Assembly (NCBI GenBank): GCA_905480305.1
Contig: CAJQPV010000050.1
Span: 1 to 11,152 of the forward strand
Reading direction: 5' to 3'
Source: an uncultured Gammaproteobacteria bacterium
Lineage (GTDB): Bacteria; Pseudomonadota; Gammaproteobacteria; UBA9214
DNA length: 11,152 nt
Shown: piece by piece, positions 1 through 7,994 of the stretch
Position numbering within the stretch: position 1 is the stretch's first letter
How the letters are laid out: every line of letters begins with the position of its first letter
Program-made: the position numbers and the translations under genes
Notes under the pieces: generated by a model
Database searches by the model: none
What the model was told of the DNA's origin: nothing
Seen by the model: the letters and a program-made list of their open reading frames with translations, nothing else

Positions 1-137
1 GGACTGAGGTCCAGCTGTTGCGGCCACCAGAATTGGTTCGACTTTGGTGCGCCCTGAGCAATAGCCGTGCTTGATAGCACTAGCGTTGCTATGGTTACCA
101 CCAAAGCGGTGAGTGCAGGTATCGTTTGTTTTTGCAT
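1..137 (-). CDS. katG: Catalase-peroxidase, secreted type, N-terminal fragment cut by the window edge
   Basis: This is a partial gene: 45 codons and two bases are visible, reading off the left edge. The start ATG (135-137) has a good Shine-Dalgarno GAGGTGA about five bases upstream. The product begins MQKQTIPALTALVV and has a lysine near the N-terminus, a hydrophobic stretch at about residues 6-22, and an AIA-Q site at residues 25-28 that fits signal peptidase I. The mature start contains KSNQFWWPQQLDLS. This matches the N-terminal 'WWP-x-x-L-(D/N)-L' signature of KatG-family bifunctional catalase-peroxidases, haem enzymes that remove hydrogen peroxide. The signal peptide points to the periplasmic subtype, as in KatP/KatG2-like enzymes. 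The haem-binding and catalytic residues lie outside the window, so the assignment rests on the signal peptide and this short motif. Confidence 0.75.
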   Translation of the reverse strand, partial: MQKQTIPALTALVVTIATLVLSSTAIAQGAPKSNQFWWPQQLDLS

Positions 138-151
138 TGAAGTCACCTCAC

Positions 152-243
152 TTGGGCAAGAAATATATATTTTTCGCGAGATACTATAGCGTATCTATTG
201 GGCAGGAAATATATATTTTTCGCCTGATAATGTAGCGTATCTG
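152..243. repeat. 46-bp imperfect tandem duplication upstream of katG
   Basis: Two head-to-tail copies, 152-197 and 198-243, agree at 40 of 46 positions by eye. Each has an AT-rich core (AAATATATATTTTTCGC) followed by an inverted repeat. In copy 1 the inverted repeat is perfect, AGATAC-N6-GTATCT; in copy 2 it is degraded to GATAA-N6-GTATC. The unit begins 14 bp upstream of the katG start codon and lies in the divergent region between katG and the Trp-rich gene. Inference: this may be a duplicated operator or promoter for a peroxide-responsive gene. The spacing does not fit the usual OxyR ATAG-N7-CTAT pattern, so no regulator is named. Confidence 0.8.
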
Positions 244-428
244 TGAGAAGCAACTACTATATTATATGCGGAGTGGAAATGAACTGGAATATCATATCAG
301 GGATGAGGCACGCACCAACCACCTGACCTTGTCCCGACAAACCAGCCGGCCTTATCAAGGCAACTCGATTGAGGACAATCAGACAAGATAATGCCGCGCT
401 GTTGCTGTGGGCGTCAGGTGTCATCTAT

Positions 429-433
429 GGAAG
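429..433 (+). promoter_or_regulatory. Ribosome binding site deciding the start of the Trp-rich gene
   Basis: GGAAG lies four bases before the ATG at 438 and one base before the ATG at 435. It supports initiation here and not at the in-frame TTG at 369, which has no convincing Shine-Dalgarno sequence and would add 23 residues not expected for this family. Confidence 0.55.
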
Positions 434-437
434 TATG

Positions 438-653
438 ATGAATAAAATCAATCCTAAAAAATTGCTCAAAAGCAAATGGACCGCGGCAGAAGCGAAAAAC
501 AGGGAAAAGCACTTTATGGTGACTGAAGTAGAGTTTGACGAAGCAGGAATGGTAATTTCCTGCTTCCTGGAAGCCATTATATCCAGGCGTTCAATTCCAA
601 TACAATGGCATGATTTAAAAGACAAAAGTCAATGGATCCATGGCTGGAAATAA
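438..653 (+). CDS. Small Trp-rich protein, TIGR02450/DUF2389 family
   Basis: A 71-residue protein of unknown function. It begins MNKINPKKLLKSKWTA and continues with a KHF-x-V-T-x-V segment, an LEA-(I/V)-x-S-(R/K)-R segment, and a C-terminal W-x-x-L-K-D then W-x-x-GW pattern. This order and the length fit the TIGR02450 (DUF2389) family of tryptophan-rich small proteins, found mostly in Gammaproteobacteria and cyanobacteria. Tryptophans are at residues 14, 57, 66 and 70. There is no signal peptide or membrane segment, so it is probably cytosolic. The frame is open upstream to a TTG at 369, but family similarity starts at the ATG at 438, which has GGAAG (429-433) just before it. An adjacent ATG at 435 is the only close alternative. 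It lies 238 bp before ppdK on the same strand, without evidence of cotranscription. Confidence 0.8.
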   Translation: MNKINPKKLLKSKWTAAEAKNREKHFMVTEVEFDEAGMVISCFLEAIISRRSIPIQWHDLKDKSQWIHGWK

Positions 654-876
654 CGCATACAATTTATATAGATACACCTAACAAGTTCAGGCAAGCCGAC
701 CCGGCAAATTCAGGCAGGATTCCAGCATGATCTGGCGGGAAAGCAGTGGTGGCGATTGCCCAATGGGCATGAGTTTCAGGGGGAAGGGCGTTAGTCCGTC
801 GCGTACTCCGGGGTCATGGTGTCAAACAGTCTTGCACCGCCGCTTCAGCCTGATTATTTTGTGACTATTTTATATT

Positions 877-910
877 ACAAGGAGAAGTCTAATGGGTAAC
901 AAGGAGAAGT
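877..910 (+). repeat. Perfect 12-bp direct repeat straddling the ppdK start codon
   Basis: ACAAGGAGAAGT occurs at 877-888 and again at 899-910, with the ppdK ATG (892-894) between them. The first copy contains the ribosome binding site AAGGAG. The second encodes the Lys-Glu-Lys at residues 4-6 and places a second Shine-Dalgarno-like sequence inside the coding region. It is a short duplication or a chance match; a role in initiation is inference only. Confidence 0.7.
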
Positions 911-3651
911 ACGTCTATGCATTCGAAGAGGGTGATGGCAGCAACAAGATGCTGCTTGGTGGCAAGGGTGCCAACCTCTGCGAAATGACCCAGATCGGCA
1001 TCAACGTGCCACCCGGCTTCGTTATCACCACAGAGGCCTGCCTGTATTACCTGGATCATGCTGATCACGATTTGCCCACCGGGGTGATGGAGGAGGTCCG
1101 CGAGCAGATGCGGGCACTCGAAGAAAAGACCGGCAAGACCTTTGGTGCCGGTGAGAATCCCCTGCTTATTTCAGTACGCTCGGGTTCTGCCATGTCCATG
1201 CCAGGCATGATGGATACCATTCTCAACCTCGGGCTCAATATCGACACTCTGAAGAGCCTGATTGCGCAGACCGGCAACGAGCGTTTTGGCTGGGATGCCT
1301 ATCGCCGCTTCATCCAGCTGTTCGGCAAGGTTGCGATGGGGGTGAGTGACGAGATCTTCGATGCCGAATTCGAGGCGGTCAAGGAAAAGGCCGGCGCCAA
1401 AGAGGACGTTACGCTGACGGCGCGCGATCTGCGCGAAATCTCCGACCGTTTTCTGGAGGTGGTTGAGCGCGAAACCGGCAAAACCTTTCCGGATGATCCA
1501 ATGGAACAGCTGGAGATGGCGGTGAAGTCGGTATTCGATTCCTGGATGGGCAAACGCGCGGTCGACTACCGGCGTGAATTCAATATCACGCCAGACCTGG
1601 CCAATGGTACCGCTGTCAACCTGTGCACCATGGTATTCGGTAATCTGGGTGATGATTCCGCGACCGGCGTGGGCTTTACCCGCTATCCTGATACTGGCGA
1701 AAACCGGCTGTTTGGCGAATACCTGGTGAATGCACAGGGTGAGGATGTGGTTGCCGGTATTCGTACTCCCAAATCGATCGATATGATGGCAGCGGAAATG
1801 CCGGCGATGTACCAGGAGCTGGAGGTGCTGCGTGATCGTCTGGAATCCCACTATCACGAAGTACAGGACTTCGAGTTCACCATCGAGAAGGGACGTTTCT
1901 ACTGCCTGCAGACCCGCAACGGCAAAATGAACACCGCCGCACTGGTGCGTACCTCGGTGGATATGATGCAGGAAGGTCTGATCGATAAACAACAGGCGCT
2001 GTTGCGTATCCAGCCGGACATGCTCGAGCAGTTACTGTTTCCGCGCCTCGATCCCACTGCCAAGAATGCCCCCGTGGCTCGCGGCCTGCCCGCATCACCC
2101 GGCGCGGCAACAGGACACGCCGTGTTCGATGCCGATCGTGCCGAACATCTGGGGCAAGGCGGCCAGCGCATCATCCTGGTGCGCGAGGAAACCAAACCCG
2201 AGGACATTCACGGCTTTTTTGCATCACAGGGTATCCTGACGGCGCGTGGCGGCAAGACGTCACACGCGGCCGTCGTCGCACGCGGCATGGGCAAACCCTG
2301 TGTCGCGGGCGCCGAGGGTATTCATGTCGATGTGCAGATGCGCAAGGCCTTCGTCGGTACCCAGACCATCAGCGAAGGTGACGTGATAACCCTTGATGGC
2401 ACCACGGGCGATGTCTACCTCGGCGAAGTGCCGATGATCGAGTCCGAGTTTTCCTCGGAGCTCGTCACCCTGCTGGGCTGGGCTGATGAAGCCGCTCGTC
2501 TCAAGGTGATGGCCAATGCCGACACCCCTCCCGATGCCGAACAGGCACTCAAGTACGGCGCCATGGGTATCGGCCTGTGTCGTACCGAACGCATGTTCAA
2601 CGGCGTGGAAAGATTGCCTGTCGTTATAGAGATGATCGTAGCGGAAACCACTGCCGACCGACAGGCGGCACTGGACAAGCTGCTGCCGATGCAGCGCGAG
2701 GACTTCAAAGGCATCTTCAAGGCCATGGCGCCGCGGCCGGTTACCATTCGTCTGCTGGATCCGCCTATCCACGAGTTTTTGCCCTCGGAAAATCAACTGG
2801 TGGAAGAGCTCGATCAGCTGCGTCACCTGAAGGATACCGTGACCGGCATGATCATCCTGGCTGACGCCGTGAAGTTCATGTACGGCGACCGGGAACAACC
2901 CAACGTCGCCTGCCTGACTGACCCGCGGCTGGTCGAAGAGGCCATTGAGAAAAAGGCAACCATGCTGAAAAAGGTTCGCGCCCTGTACGAGGTGAACCCG
3001 ATGCTGGGGCACCGCGGCGTGCGTCTGGGACTGTCTTTCCCGGAGATCTATTCGATGCAGATCTGCGCGGTTCTGGAAGCCGCTGCCGAATGCCAGCAGG
3101 AGGGTTTTGATGTCCAGCCGGAAATCATGGTACCGCAGGTCTGTACCTCGCAGGAACTGAAGCGGGTGAAGAGTTTTGCTGATGCTGTACACACGGTGGT
3201 CGAGGACAAATATGGTCTGAAAGTGGACTACAAGTTTGGCTCCATGATGGAGGTGGTGCGTTCCTGCATGCGTGCCGGCAGCCTCGCCGAGGAGGCCGAG
3301 TTCTTCTCTTTCGGCACCAACGACCTGACCCAGGCGACCTTCTCGTTCTCACGCGAGGATGCAGAGAACAAGTTCCTGCCAATGTATAACAACAGTGGCA
3401 TTCTGCAGGACAATCCGTTCGAGGTGCTGGATATCAAGGGTGTCGGCAAGCTGATGCAACTGGCGGTCGAATGGGGTCGCCAGACACGCCCGGGCATGAA
3501 AGTGGGTATCTGTGGCGAACACGGTGGACACCCTCAATCCATTCAATTCTGCCACTCCATTGGTCTGAGCTATGTATCCTGTTCGAGCCCACGCGTGCCG
3601 GTGGCCCGTCTGGCCGCCGCCCATGCGGCACTGACAGATACGGACCAGTAA
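892..3651 (+). CDS. ppdK: Pyruvate, phosphate dikinase
   Basis: PpdK interconverts pyruvate + ATP + Pi and PEP + AMP + PPi in the cytosol, in gluconeogenesis or in PPi-linked glycolysis. The 919-residue product has the family's three parts: an N-terminal ATP-grasp region with GGKGANL (about 23-29) and SVRSGSA (Arg96); a phosphohistidine swivel domain with GGKTSHAAVVARG and catalytic His458; and a C-terminal PEP/pyruvate TIM barrel. The barrel shows Arg564 (GLCRTER), Arg620 (TIRLLDPP), Glu787 (SMMEV), Asn810-Asp811 (GTNDLT) and Cys874 (GICGEHGG). These correspond to the known active-site residues of the Clostridium symbiosum enzyme. Thr456, next to the catalytic His, is the position phosphorylated by PpsR-type regulatory proteins where those exist. 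About 39 extra residues lie between Arg620 and Glu787. The start is supported by AAGGAG (879-884), seven bases before the ATG. It converges on gnd; no other gene in the window shares its transcript with confidence. Confidence 0.97.
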   Translation: MGNKEKYVYAFEEGDGSNKMLLGGKGANLCEMTQIGINVPPGFVITTEACLYYLDHADHDLPTGVMEEVREQMRALEEKTGKTFGAGENPLLISVRSGSAMSMPGMMDTILNLGLNIDTLKSLIAQTGNERFGWDAYRRFIQLFGKVAMGVSDEIFDAEFEAVKEKAGAKEDVTLTARDLREISDRFLEVVERETGKTFPDDPMEQLEMAVKSVFDSWMGKRAVDYRREFNITPDLANGTAVNLCTMVFGNLGDDSATGVGFTRYPDTGENRLFGEYLVNAQGEDVVAGIRTPKSIDMMAAEMPAMYQELEVLRDRLESHYHEVQDFEFTIEKGRFYCLQTRNGKMNTAALVRTSVDMMQEGLIDKQQALLRIQPDMLEQLLFPRLDPTAKNAPVARGLPASPGAATGHAVFDADRAEHLGQGGQRIILVREETKPEDIHGFFASQGILTARGGKTSHAAVVARGMGKPCVAGAEGIHVDVQMRKAFVGTQTISEGDVITLDGTTGDVYLGEVPMIESEFSSELVTLLGWADEAARLKVMANADTPPDAEQALKYGAMGIGLCRTERMFNGVERLPVVIEMIVAETTADRQAALDKLLPMQREDFKGIFKAMAPRPVTIRLLDPPIHEFLPSENQLVEELDQLRHLKDTVTGMIILADAVKFMYGDREQPNVACLTDPRLVEEAIEKKATMLKKVRALYEVNPMLGHRGVRLGLSFPEIYSMQICAVLEAAAECQQEGFDVQPEIMVPQVCTSQELKRVKSFADAVHTVVEDKYGLKVDYKFGSMMEVVRSCMRAGSLAEEAEFFSFGTNDLTQATFSFSREDAENKFLPMYNNSGILQDNPFEVLDIKGVGKLMQLAVEWGRQTRPGMKVGICGEHGGHPQSIQFCHSIGLSYVSCSSPRVPVARLAAAHAALTDTDQ

Positions 3652-3818
3652 GCTGCCGCAGCTTCCCCATGAAAAAAATGCAGCACAGGGCGCCAGATAC
3701 AAGCAGGGCAGGCTTGTTGCCCGGGCCGGGGAGACGGCTAAACACGGCGAGCAGGTACGGACAGCATCAAGGCGTGCCTGATGATCATGGCACCGATGTT
3801 GAACAGACGATGAAGTTA

Positions 3819-3856
3819 TCACCATGTAAAGGGGTCGAAACCCCCTTGCATGGTGA
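3819..3856. terminator. Stem-loop between convergent ppdK and gnd, candidate bidirectional terminator
   Basis: TCACCATG (3819-3826) pairs with CATGGTGA (3849-3856), and AAGGGG (3829-3834) pairs with CCCCTT (3842-3847). Together they form about 14 base pairs with a small internal loop and a 7-base apex. The hairpin is 11 bp past the gnd stop and 167 bp past the ppdK stop, where transcription from both sides should end. Neither strand has a clear run of T after the stem, so it may act as an RNA 3'-end stabiliser or a roadblock and not as a classical intrinsic terminator. It fits gnd better by distance. Confidence 0.6.
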
Positions 3857-3867
3857 GCTGGTATTAG

Positions 3868-5322
3868 CTAGACATCGTAGGTGGTGGAGGCAGTATCACC
3901 ACCGCGGCCCGTCCAGTTGGTGTGGAAGTACTCACCACGAGGCTTATCGGTGCGCTCGTAGGTGTGTGCACCAAAGTAATCGCGTTGTGCTTGCAACAAG
4001 TTGGCAGGCAAACGTGCTGTGCGGTATCCATCAAAGTAGCTTAGTGCCGCACCAATGGCAGGGGCAGGAATACCGTTGGTCACTGCCATTGCCGTGACAC
4101 GGCGCCAGCCAGCCTGAGCCGCCTCAACCTTGTTCTTGAAGTAGTCATCCAGCAACAGGTTGCTGATATCCGGGTTGGCATCAAAAGCTTCCTTGATGTT
4201 GCCCAGAAATGCAGAGCGGATGATACAGCCGCCACGCCACATCAATGCGATGCCGCCGTAGTTAAGATTCCAGCCATTTTCTTTGGCAGCTTCCCGCATC
4301 AAAACGTATCCCTGGGCGTAGGAAACGATTTTTGATGCAAATACAGCCTGGCGAAGATCCTCGATAAACGCGGTTTTGTCGCCGGTGAATGCAGGCGTTG
4401 GGCCTGATATAACTTTGGAGGCGGCTACGCGCTCATCTTTTTGAGCTGACAAACAACGCGCAAATACCGCTTCACCAATCAAGGTCAAAGGCACGCCGAG
4501 GTCGAGCGCAGTAATACCTGTCCACTTGCCGGTGCCTTTTTGGCCGGCCGTATCGAGAATCTTCTCTACCAGTGGCTCGCCGTCTGCGTCTTTATAGGCC
4601 ATGATGTCGCGGCTGATTTCGATCAGGTAACTGTCGAGGTCGCCCTTGTTCCACTCGGCGAAAACTTCGTGCATCTCGTCGGCGCTCATGCCAAGCAGTT
4701 GTTTCATGATTTGGTAGGCTTCGCAGATTAACTGCATGTCGCCGTATTCAATACCGTTGTGCACCATCTTCACAAAGTGACCGGCACCATCTTCACCTAC
4801 CCAGTCACAGCACGGCGTCCCGTCATCTACCTTGGCCGAAATGTGCTGGAAGACAGGCTTCACGTGAGGCCATGCTTCTGGCGAGCCGCCGGGCATGATT
4901 GAAGGGCCGGTGAGTGCGCCTTCTTCACCACCGGAAACACCGGTGCCAATAAATAGCAGGCCTTTTTCTTTCAGGTAGGCGACGCGACGGTTGGTGTCCG
5001 GGAAGTGGGTATTGCCGCCATCGATAATGATGTCACCCTGGTCGAGTAGCGGGATCAGTTGTTCGATTACCGCGTCAACAGCCGGACCTGCTTTCACCAT
5101 CAGCATGATTTTACGAGGTGAAGACAGTGAATCAACCAGCTCTTCAATAGAGTGGGCGCCACGGATGCTTTTGCCCCGGGCGCGACCGTTAATGAAGTTA
5201 TCAACCTTGTCTGTTGAGCGGTTGTAGGCGGTAACGGTATAGCCATGGTTGGCCATATTAAGGATCAGGTTTTCACCCATAACGGCGAGGCCGACAAGAC
5301 CGATATCTGACTTTTCTTTCAT
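3868..5322 (-). CDS. gnd: 6-phosphogluconate dehydrogenase, decarboxylating
   Basis: Gnd oxidises 6-phosphogluconate to ribulose 5-phosphate and CO2 with NADP+, the third step of the oxidative pentose phosphate pathway. The 484-residue product is full length for the long dimeric family. The N-terminal Rossmann fold shows GLAVMGENL (about 11-19) and the NADP-phosphate site NRS (about 35-37). Further on come the GVSGGEEGA substrate loop, the catalytic Lys in HFVKMVHNGIEYGDM, GTGKWT, and the C-terminal TNWTGRGG segment that reaches the partner subunit. All expected catalytic residues are present. The ATG at 5322 gives a start close to the Rossmann fold as expected, but no good Shine-Dalgarno precedes it: the nearest purine motif, AGGA, is about 16 bases away. 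No zwf or pgl is adjacent. It is codirectional with the sucrose operon but separated from sus by 263 bp, so it probably has its own promoter. Confidence 0.97.
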   Translation of the reverse strand: MKEKSDIGLVGLAVMGENLILNMANHGYTVTAYNRSTDKVDNFINGRARGKSIRGAHSIEELVDSLSSPRKIMLMVKAGPAVDAVIEQLIPLLDQGDIIIDGGNTHFPDTNRRVAYLKEKGLLFIGTGVSGGEEGALTGPSIMPGGSPEAWPHVKPVFQHISAKVDDGTPCCDWVGEDGAGHFVKMVHNGIEYGDMQLICEAYQIMKQLLGMSADEMHEVFAEWNKGDLDSYLIEISRDIMAYKDADGEPLVEKILDTAGQKGTGKWTGITALDLGVPLTLIGEAVFARCLSAQKDERVAASKVISGPTPAFTGDKTAFIEDLRQAVFASKIVSYAQGYVLMREAAKENGWNLNYGGIALMWRGGCIIRSAFLGNIKEAFDANPDISNLLLDDYFKNKVEAAQAGWRRVTAMAVTNGIPAPAIGAALSYFDGYRTARLPANLLQAQRDYFGAHTYERTDKPRGEYFHTNWTGRGGDTASTTYDV

Positions 5323-5585
5323 AAGGTGAGTTGCATGTCCTGTGAGGTGAACGCTGTATATTGATGACTTCCCTGCAGTTGCAGGAATGTGCGTTTGCGA
5401 GGTTGCCAGGGAATATTTTGCGGGCCGGCAAACATACCATTATTGGTCTTGTGATGGAATATTAGCGCCCGGCTTTTGTGCAAACGTTGACCAACAGCTG
5501 AGTAAACTAACAAGCAGCACCTTTGTGAGGTCCTTTTTGGTGTATGTGTGGCGCCCCGATATGTTGATAGCAGCAGGTTAAACTG

Positions 5586-7994
5586 TCAGCTCCGCATCGC
5601 ATTGGCCAGCGGCCGGAACTGCAGGGTATAGAACATTTCCAGGTAGCGTTGCGTTTCGGCCCGATCCAGGTCGGTGACATAACGCCAGAAACCGTACACC
5701 CGCGACAGGGTCATCAGGCGCTCGGCATAGCCTTTCCAGGTATAGCGCTCGTTTACCCGCTGCAGGGCGCCCAGGGAAATACGTCGCCACTCTTCAGGGT
5801 CCTGTCGGCAGCGGGCGAAAAATTCCGCCATGCGCTGCGCTGCGGCAGGGCCATGATTGGGATCGATATGGAAACCCGAGATACCGTCCTCGATGATCTC
5901 CTGGGGACCACCGAAACAGGTCGCAAAGGTCGGCAGGCCGGTACCCATCGCTTCAATGACCGTGAGACCAAACGCCTCAAACAGGGCCGGCTGTGCAAAG
6001 ACGCCGCCATGGTCGGCAATCACCCGATACAGTTCTCCGGAAAAGGCCTTGTCCAGGTACTTGCCCAGCCATCTGACTTCGCCATCCAGCCCAAACTCAT
6101 CCATCAGGCGGTGCATGAACTCGATCTGTTCCCGCTCCTCTGTGTCACCGGCCTTTTCCGGGTCGATATGCCCGGCGACCACCAGCAGATTTGCCTCGGC
6201 ACGCAACTCGGGGGACTCCGCATACCATTTCACCAGGCCGGTAATGTTCTTGATCTGGTCCATGCGCGCCATGGTGAACACGATGGGCCTGTCGATATCC
6301 TTGAGTACACCACGGATATCCTCGCTGGTCTGCCGACCAAACAGCAACTCCTCGAATTCCGCTTGCAGGTGACTGAGCCGCCGTTCGGTCTCGGTCGCGG
6401 GAAAATAGATCTCCGGATCCGCTCCCGGTGAGACAATGTTAAATTTTGGATCGAACACATCGATACCGTGCACCACCCGGTAGAGCCCCGGCATGGTATA
6501 AGCCCCGTGTGCCTCATACTGACCGACGCTGTCCTCTGTCCCTGCGATTTCCTGATAGGTGGAGGTAATAATGAAATCCGCCTTGTTCATTGCTATCAGG
6601 TCCGCGGTAAACTGGCAGGAAAAGTGATACTGCTCCTCGTTTTCCTTCCAGTAGAGGTCTGAATACAGGTATTTTGTTTTTTCCAGCGCGTGCGCGATAT
6701 TGCACTGCGTCACCCCGAGCCGTTGCGACATGATCGACGCCACCAGGTTGCCGTCCGAGTAGTTACCGATAATAAGGTCCGGGCGGCCACTCAGTTCGGC
6801 CAGCATCTCGCGTTCGGCATCAAGACTGAAGCGTTCCAGGTACGGCCAGACCTCAAACCTGGAAATCCAGTGCGGCAACACCTCGCCTGCAGCATTCACA
6901 AAGGGGACGCGCAGGATCCGTGCATTGCGGGTTTCGGTGATCAACTCGATGCGCTGGTCACAGGAAGTCCCGTCAGCCTCCGGGATGAGACGTGTCACCA
7001 CCAGGATCTGCGGCTCGATATCGAGCCCTTGCTCTGCAAGGCGGCTGTGCATTTCCTGTTCCAGGGCACGGACCTGGTCAAGAATATAGACTATCTGGCC
7101 TCCGGTATCCGGCCGCCCCAGTACACCCGACTGGCCAAACCAGCCGTGTGGCGACAGGATGGTGATGGAAAAGATCATCGGAATGCGCGCCAGGAATTTC
7201 TCCAGGTTGCCTGGCGATGGTGCCTCGAGGATGTCAAGCAACAGTTGCATGGTCTCGCGCATGCGCGCCGCGTCTTTTCCCCAGCCGGGTTCGAACCCCA
7301 TGGTCCGCAGTTCGCTGCATAAGGCACCATAATCGGCTGCGGGATCCACATCCGCCAGGTAATCGTCGGCAGCACGCAGTGTGCTGCGCAGTCCCTGCAC
7401 ATCCTTGACGGTTTCGTTCAACATCAGCTGCTGTTCCCGGTAACTGTGCACCCTGAGAAAGTCCAGCAGCCGTTTGTCTCCCTTGCCGAGTTCTTCGAAC
7501 AGGCGACTCGACAGGCGGCGGTTCAGAAACTCGACGCCGCGACCGATGGAGCGTGTCTCATGCATTTTCGGAAACTCGCGTGAGAACGGCTCCAGGTCGA
7601 TTTCCAGCTCCCAGCTCCAGTCCTCCTGGCTTCCGTCTATCAAGTGCTCCTTGAAATACAGGAAGCGGCTGACACTGACACGTTCCATGCTCATGGTATC
7701 CATATGCACCCGCATGTATTCCCAGCGGCCTACGCGAACCCGCAGCGCCAGGTAGATCCAGGCGGTGTCGACCACCGCTTCCTGCACCCGGCAGAGTAAT
7801 TTTTCCAGCGGGCTATTGCGCAGACTGTCGCCTTCCGGCTGCGCGCACAGTTCGGCAAGCGCATCCTGTATATCACTGCGCAACAGGAATGCCCGTTTCA
7901 TAGCCAGCAGATGGTGCCACACCCGGTGAACCTGGTTACGCTCCCTGTATGTGAAACTGGCAAGCGCATCGAAAAATACATCATCCAGTGTCAT
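5586..7994 (-). CDS. sus: Sucrose synthase, bacterial type
   Basis: Sucrose synthase reversibly converts sucrose + NDP to NDP-glucose + fructose. In cells it usually cleaves sucrose to supply nucleotide sugar. The 802-residue product matches the family's usual length of about 800. Residues 1-275 form the N-terminal regulatory/tetramerisation part, and 276-770 a GT-B glycosyltransferase of family GT4. Visible motifs are GRPDTGGQ (293-300), [11 protein letters not shown] (432-442) with catalytic His435, ARMDQIKN (576-583) with the phosphate-binding Arg577 and Lys582, and the E-x7-E motif Glu673/Glu681 in EAFGLTVIE. The AHALEKTKY sequence, where SPS has a TGHSLG motif, separates it from the sps paralogue in the same operon. 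The ATG overlaps the fructokinase stop by four bases (ATGA), implying translational coupling; its own Shine-Dalgarno (GGAAAT) is weak. It is the last gene of the operon, and no clear terminator follows. Confidence 0.96.
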   Translation of the reverse strand: MTLDDVFFDALASFTYRERNQVHRVWHHLLAMKRAFLLRSDIQDALAELCAQPEGDSLRNSPLEKLLCRVQEAVVDTAWIYLALRVRVGRWEYMRVHMDTMSMERVSVSRFLYFKEHLIDGSQEDWSWELEIDLEPFSREFPKMHETRSIGRGVEFLNRRLSSRLFEELGKGDKRLLDFLRVHSYREQQLMLNETVKDVQGLRSTLRAADDYLADVDPAADYGALCSELRTMGFEPGWGKDAARMRETMQLLLDILEAPSPGNLEKFLARIPMIFSITILSPHGWFGQSGVLGRPDTGGQIVYILDQVRALEQEMHSRLAEQGLDIEPQILVVTRLIPEADGTSCDQRIELITETRNARILRVPFVNAAGEVLPHWISRFEVWPYLERFSLDAEREMLAELSGRPDLIIGNYSDGNLVASIMSQRLGVTQCNIAHALEKTKYLYSDLYWKENEEQYHFSCQFTADLIAMNKADFIITSTYQEIAGTEDSVGQYEAHGAYTMPGLYRVVHGIDVFDPKFNIVSPGADPEIYFPATETERRLSHLQAEFEELLFGRQTSEDIRGVLKDIDRPIVFTMARMDQIKNITGLVKWYAESPELRAEANLLVVAGHIDPEKAGDTEEREQIEFMHRLMDEFGLDGEVRWLGKYLDKAFSGELYRVIADHGGVFAQPALFEAFGLTVIEAMGTGLPTFATCFGGPQEIIEDGISGFHIDPNHGPAAAQRMAEFFARCRQDPEEWRRISLGALQRVNERYTWKGYAERLMTLSRVYGFWRYVTDLDRAETQRYLEMFYTLQFRPLANAMRS

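Noticed and set aside
152..243. CRISPR-like or mobile-element reading of the tandem repeat
   Set aside because: There are only two directly adjacent copies with no spacers, no terminal inverted repeats and no nearby transposase or cas genes.
765..779. TGCCC-AAT-GGGCA inverted repeat in the ppdK leader as a terminator or operator
   Set aside because: A 5-bp stem with no T-run or second copy is not enough to support a function.
727..864. 45-codon ORF (plus) just before ppdK, with AGGA seven bases before its ATG, ending 27 bp before the ppdK start
   Set aside because: It has no recognisable family or clear codon bias, and its composition (many Ser, Gly and Arg) looks like translated non-coding DNA. 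A leader peptide cannot be excluded without conservation data.
1171..1992. Long minus-strand ORFs inside ppdK (also at 2260-3192) and long plus-strand ORFs inside sus (5649-6431) and sps (10042-10554)
   Set aside because: They are antisense to conserved genes, rich in His, Gln and Arg as expected of shadows of GC-rich codons, and match no family I recognise.
3650..3664. AAGCTG-CCG-CAGCTT hairpin overlapping the ppdK stop codon, a possible terminator
   Set aside because: The stem is only 6 bp with a 3-base loop and no T-run follows. The stem-loop at 3819-3856 is far stronger.
3471..4097. 208-residue plus-strand ORF crossing the ppdK end and the gnd 3' end
   Set aside because: It overlaps two well-supported genes in other frames, has no ribosome binding site and no recognisable domain, so it is a shadow frame.
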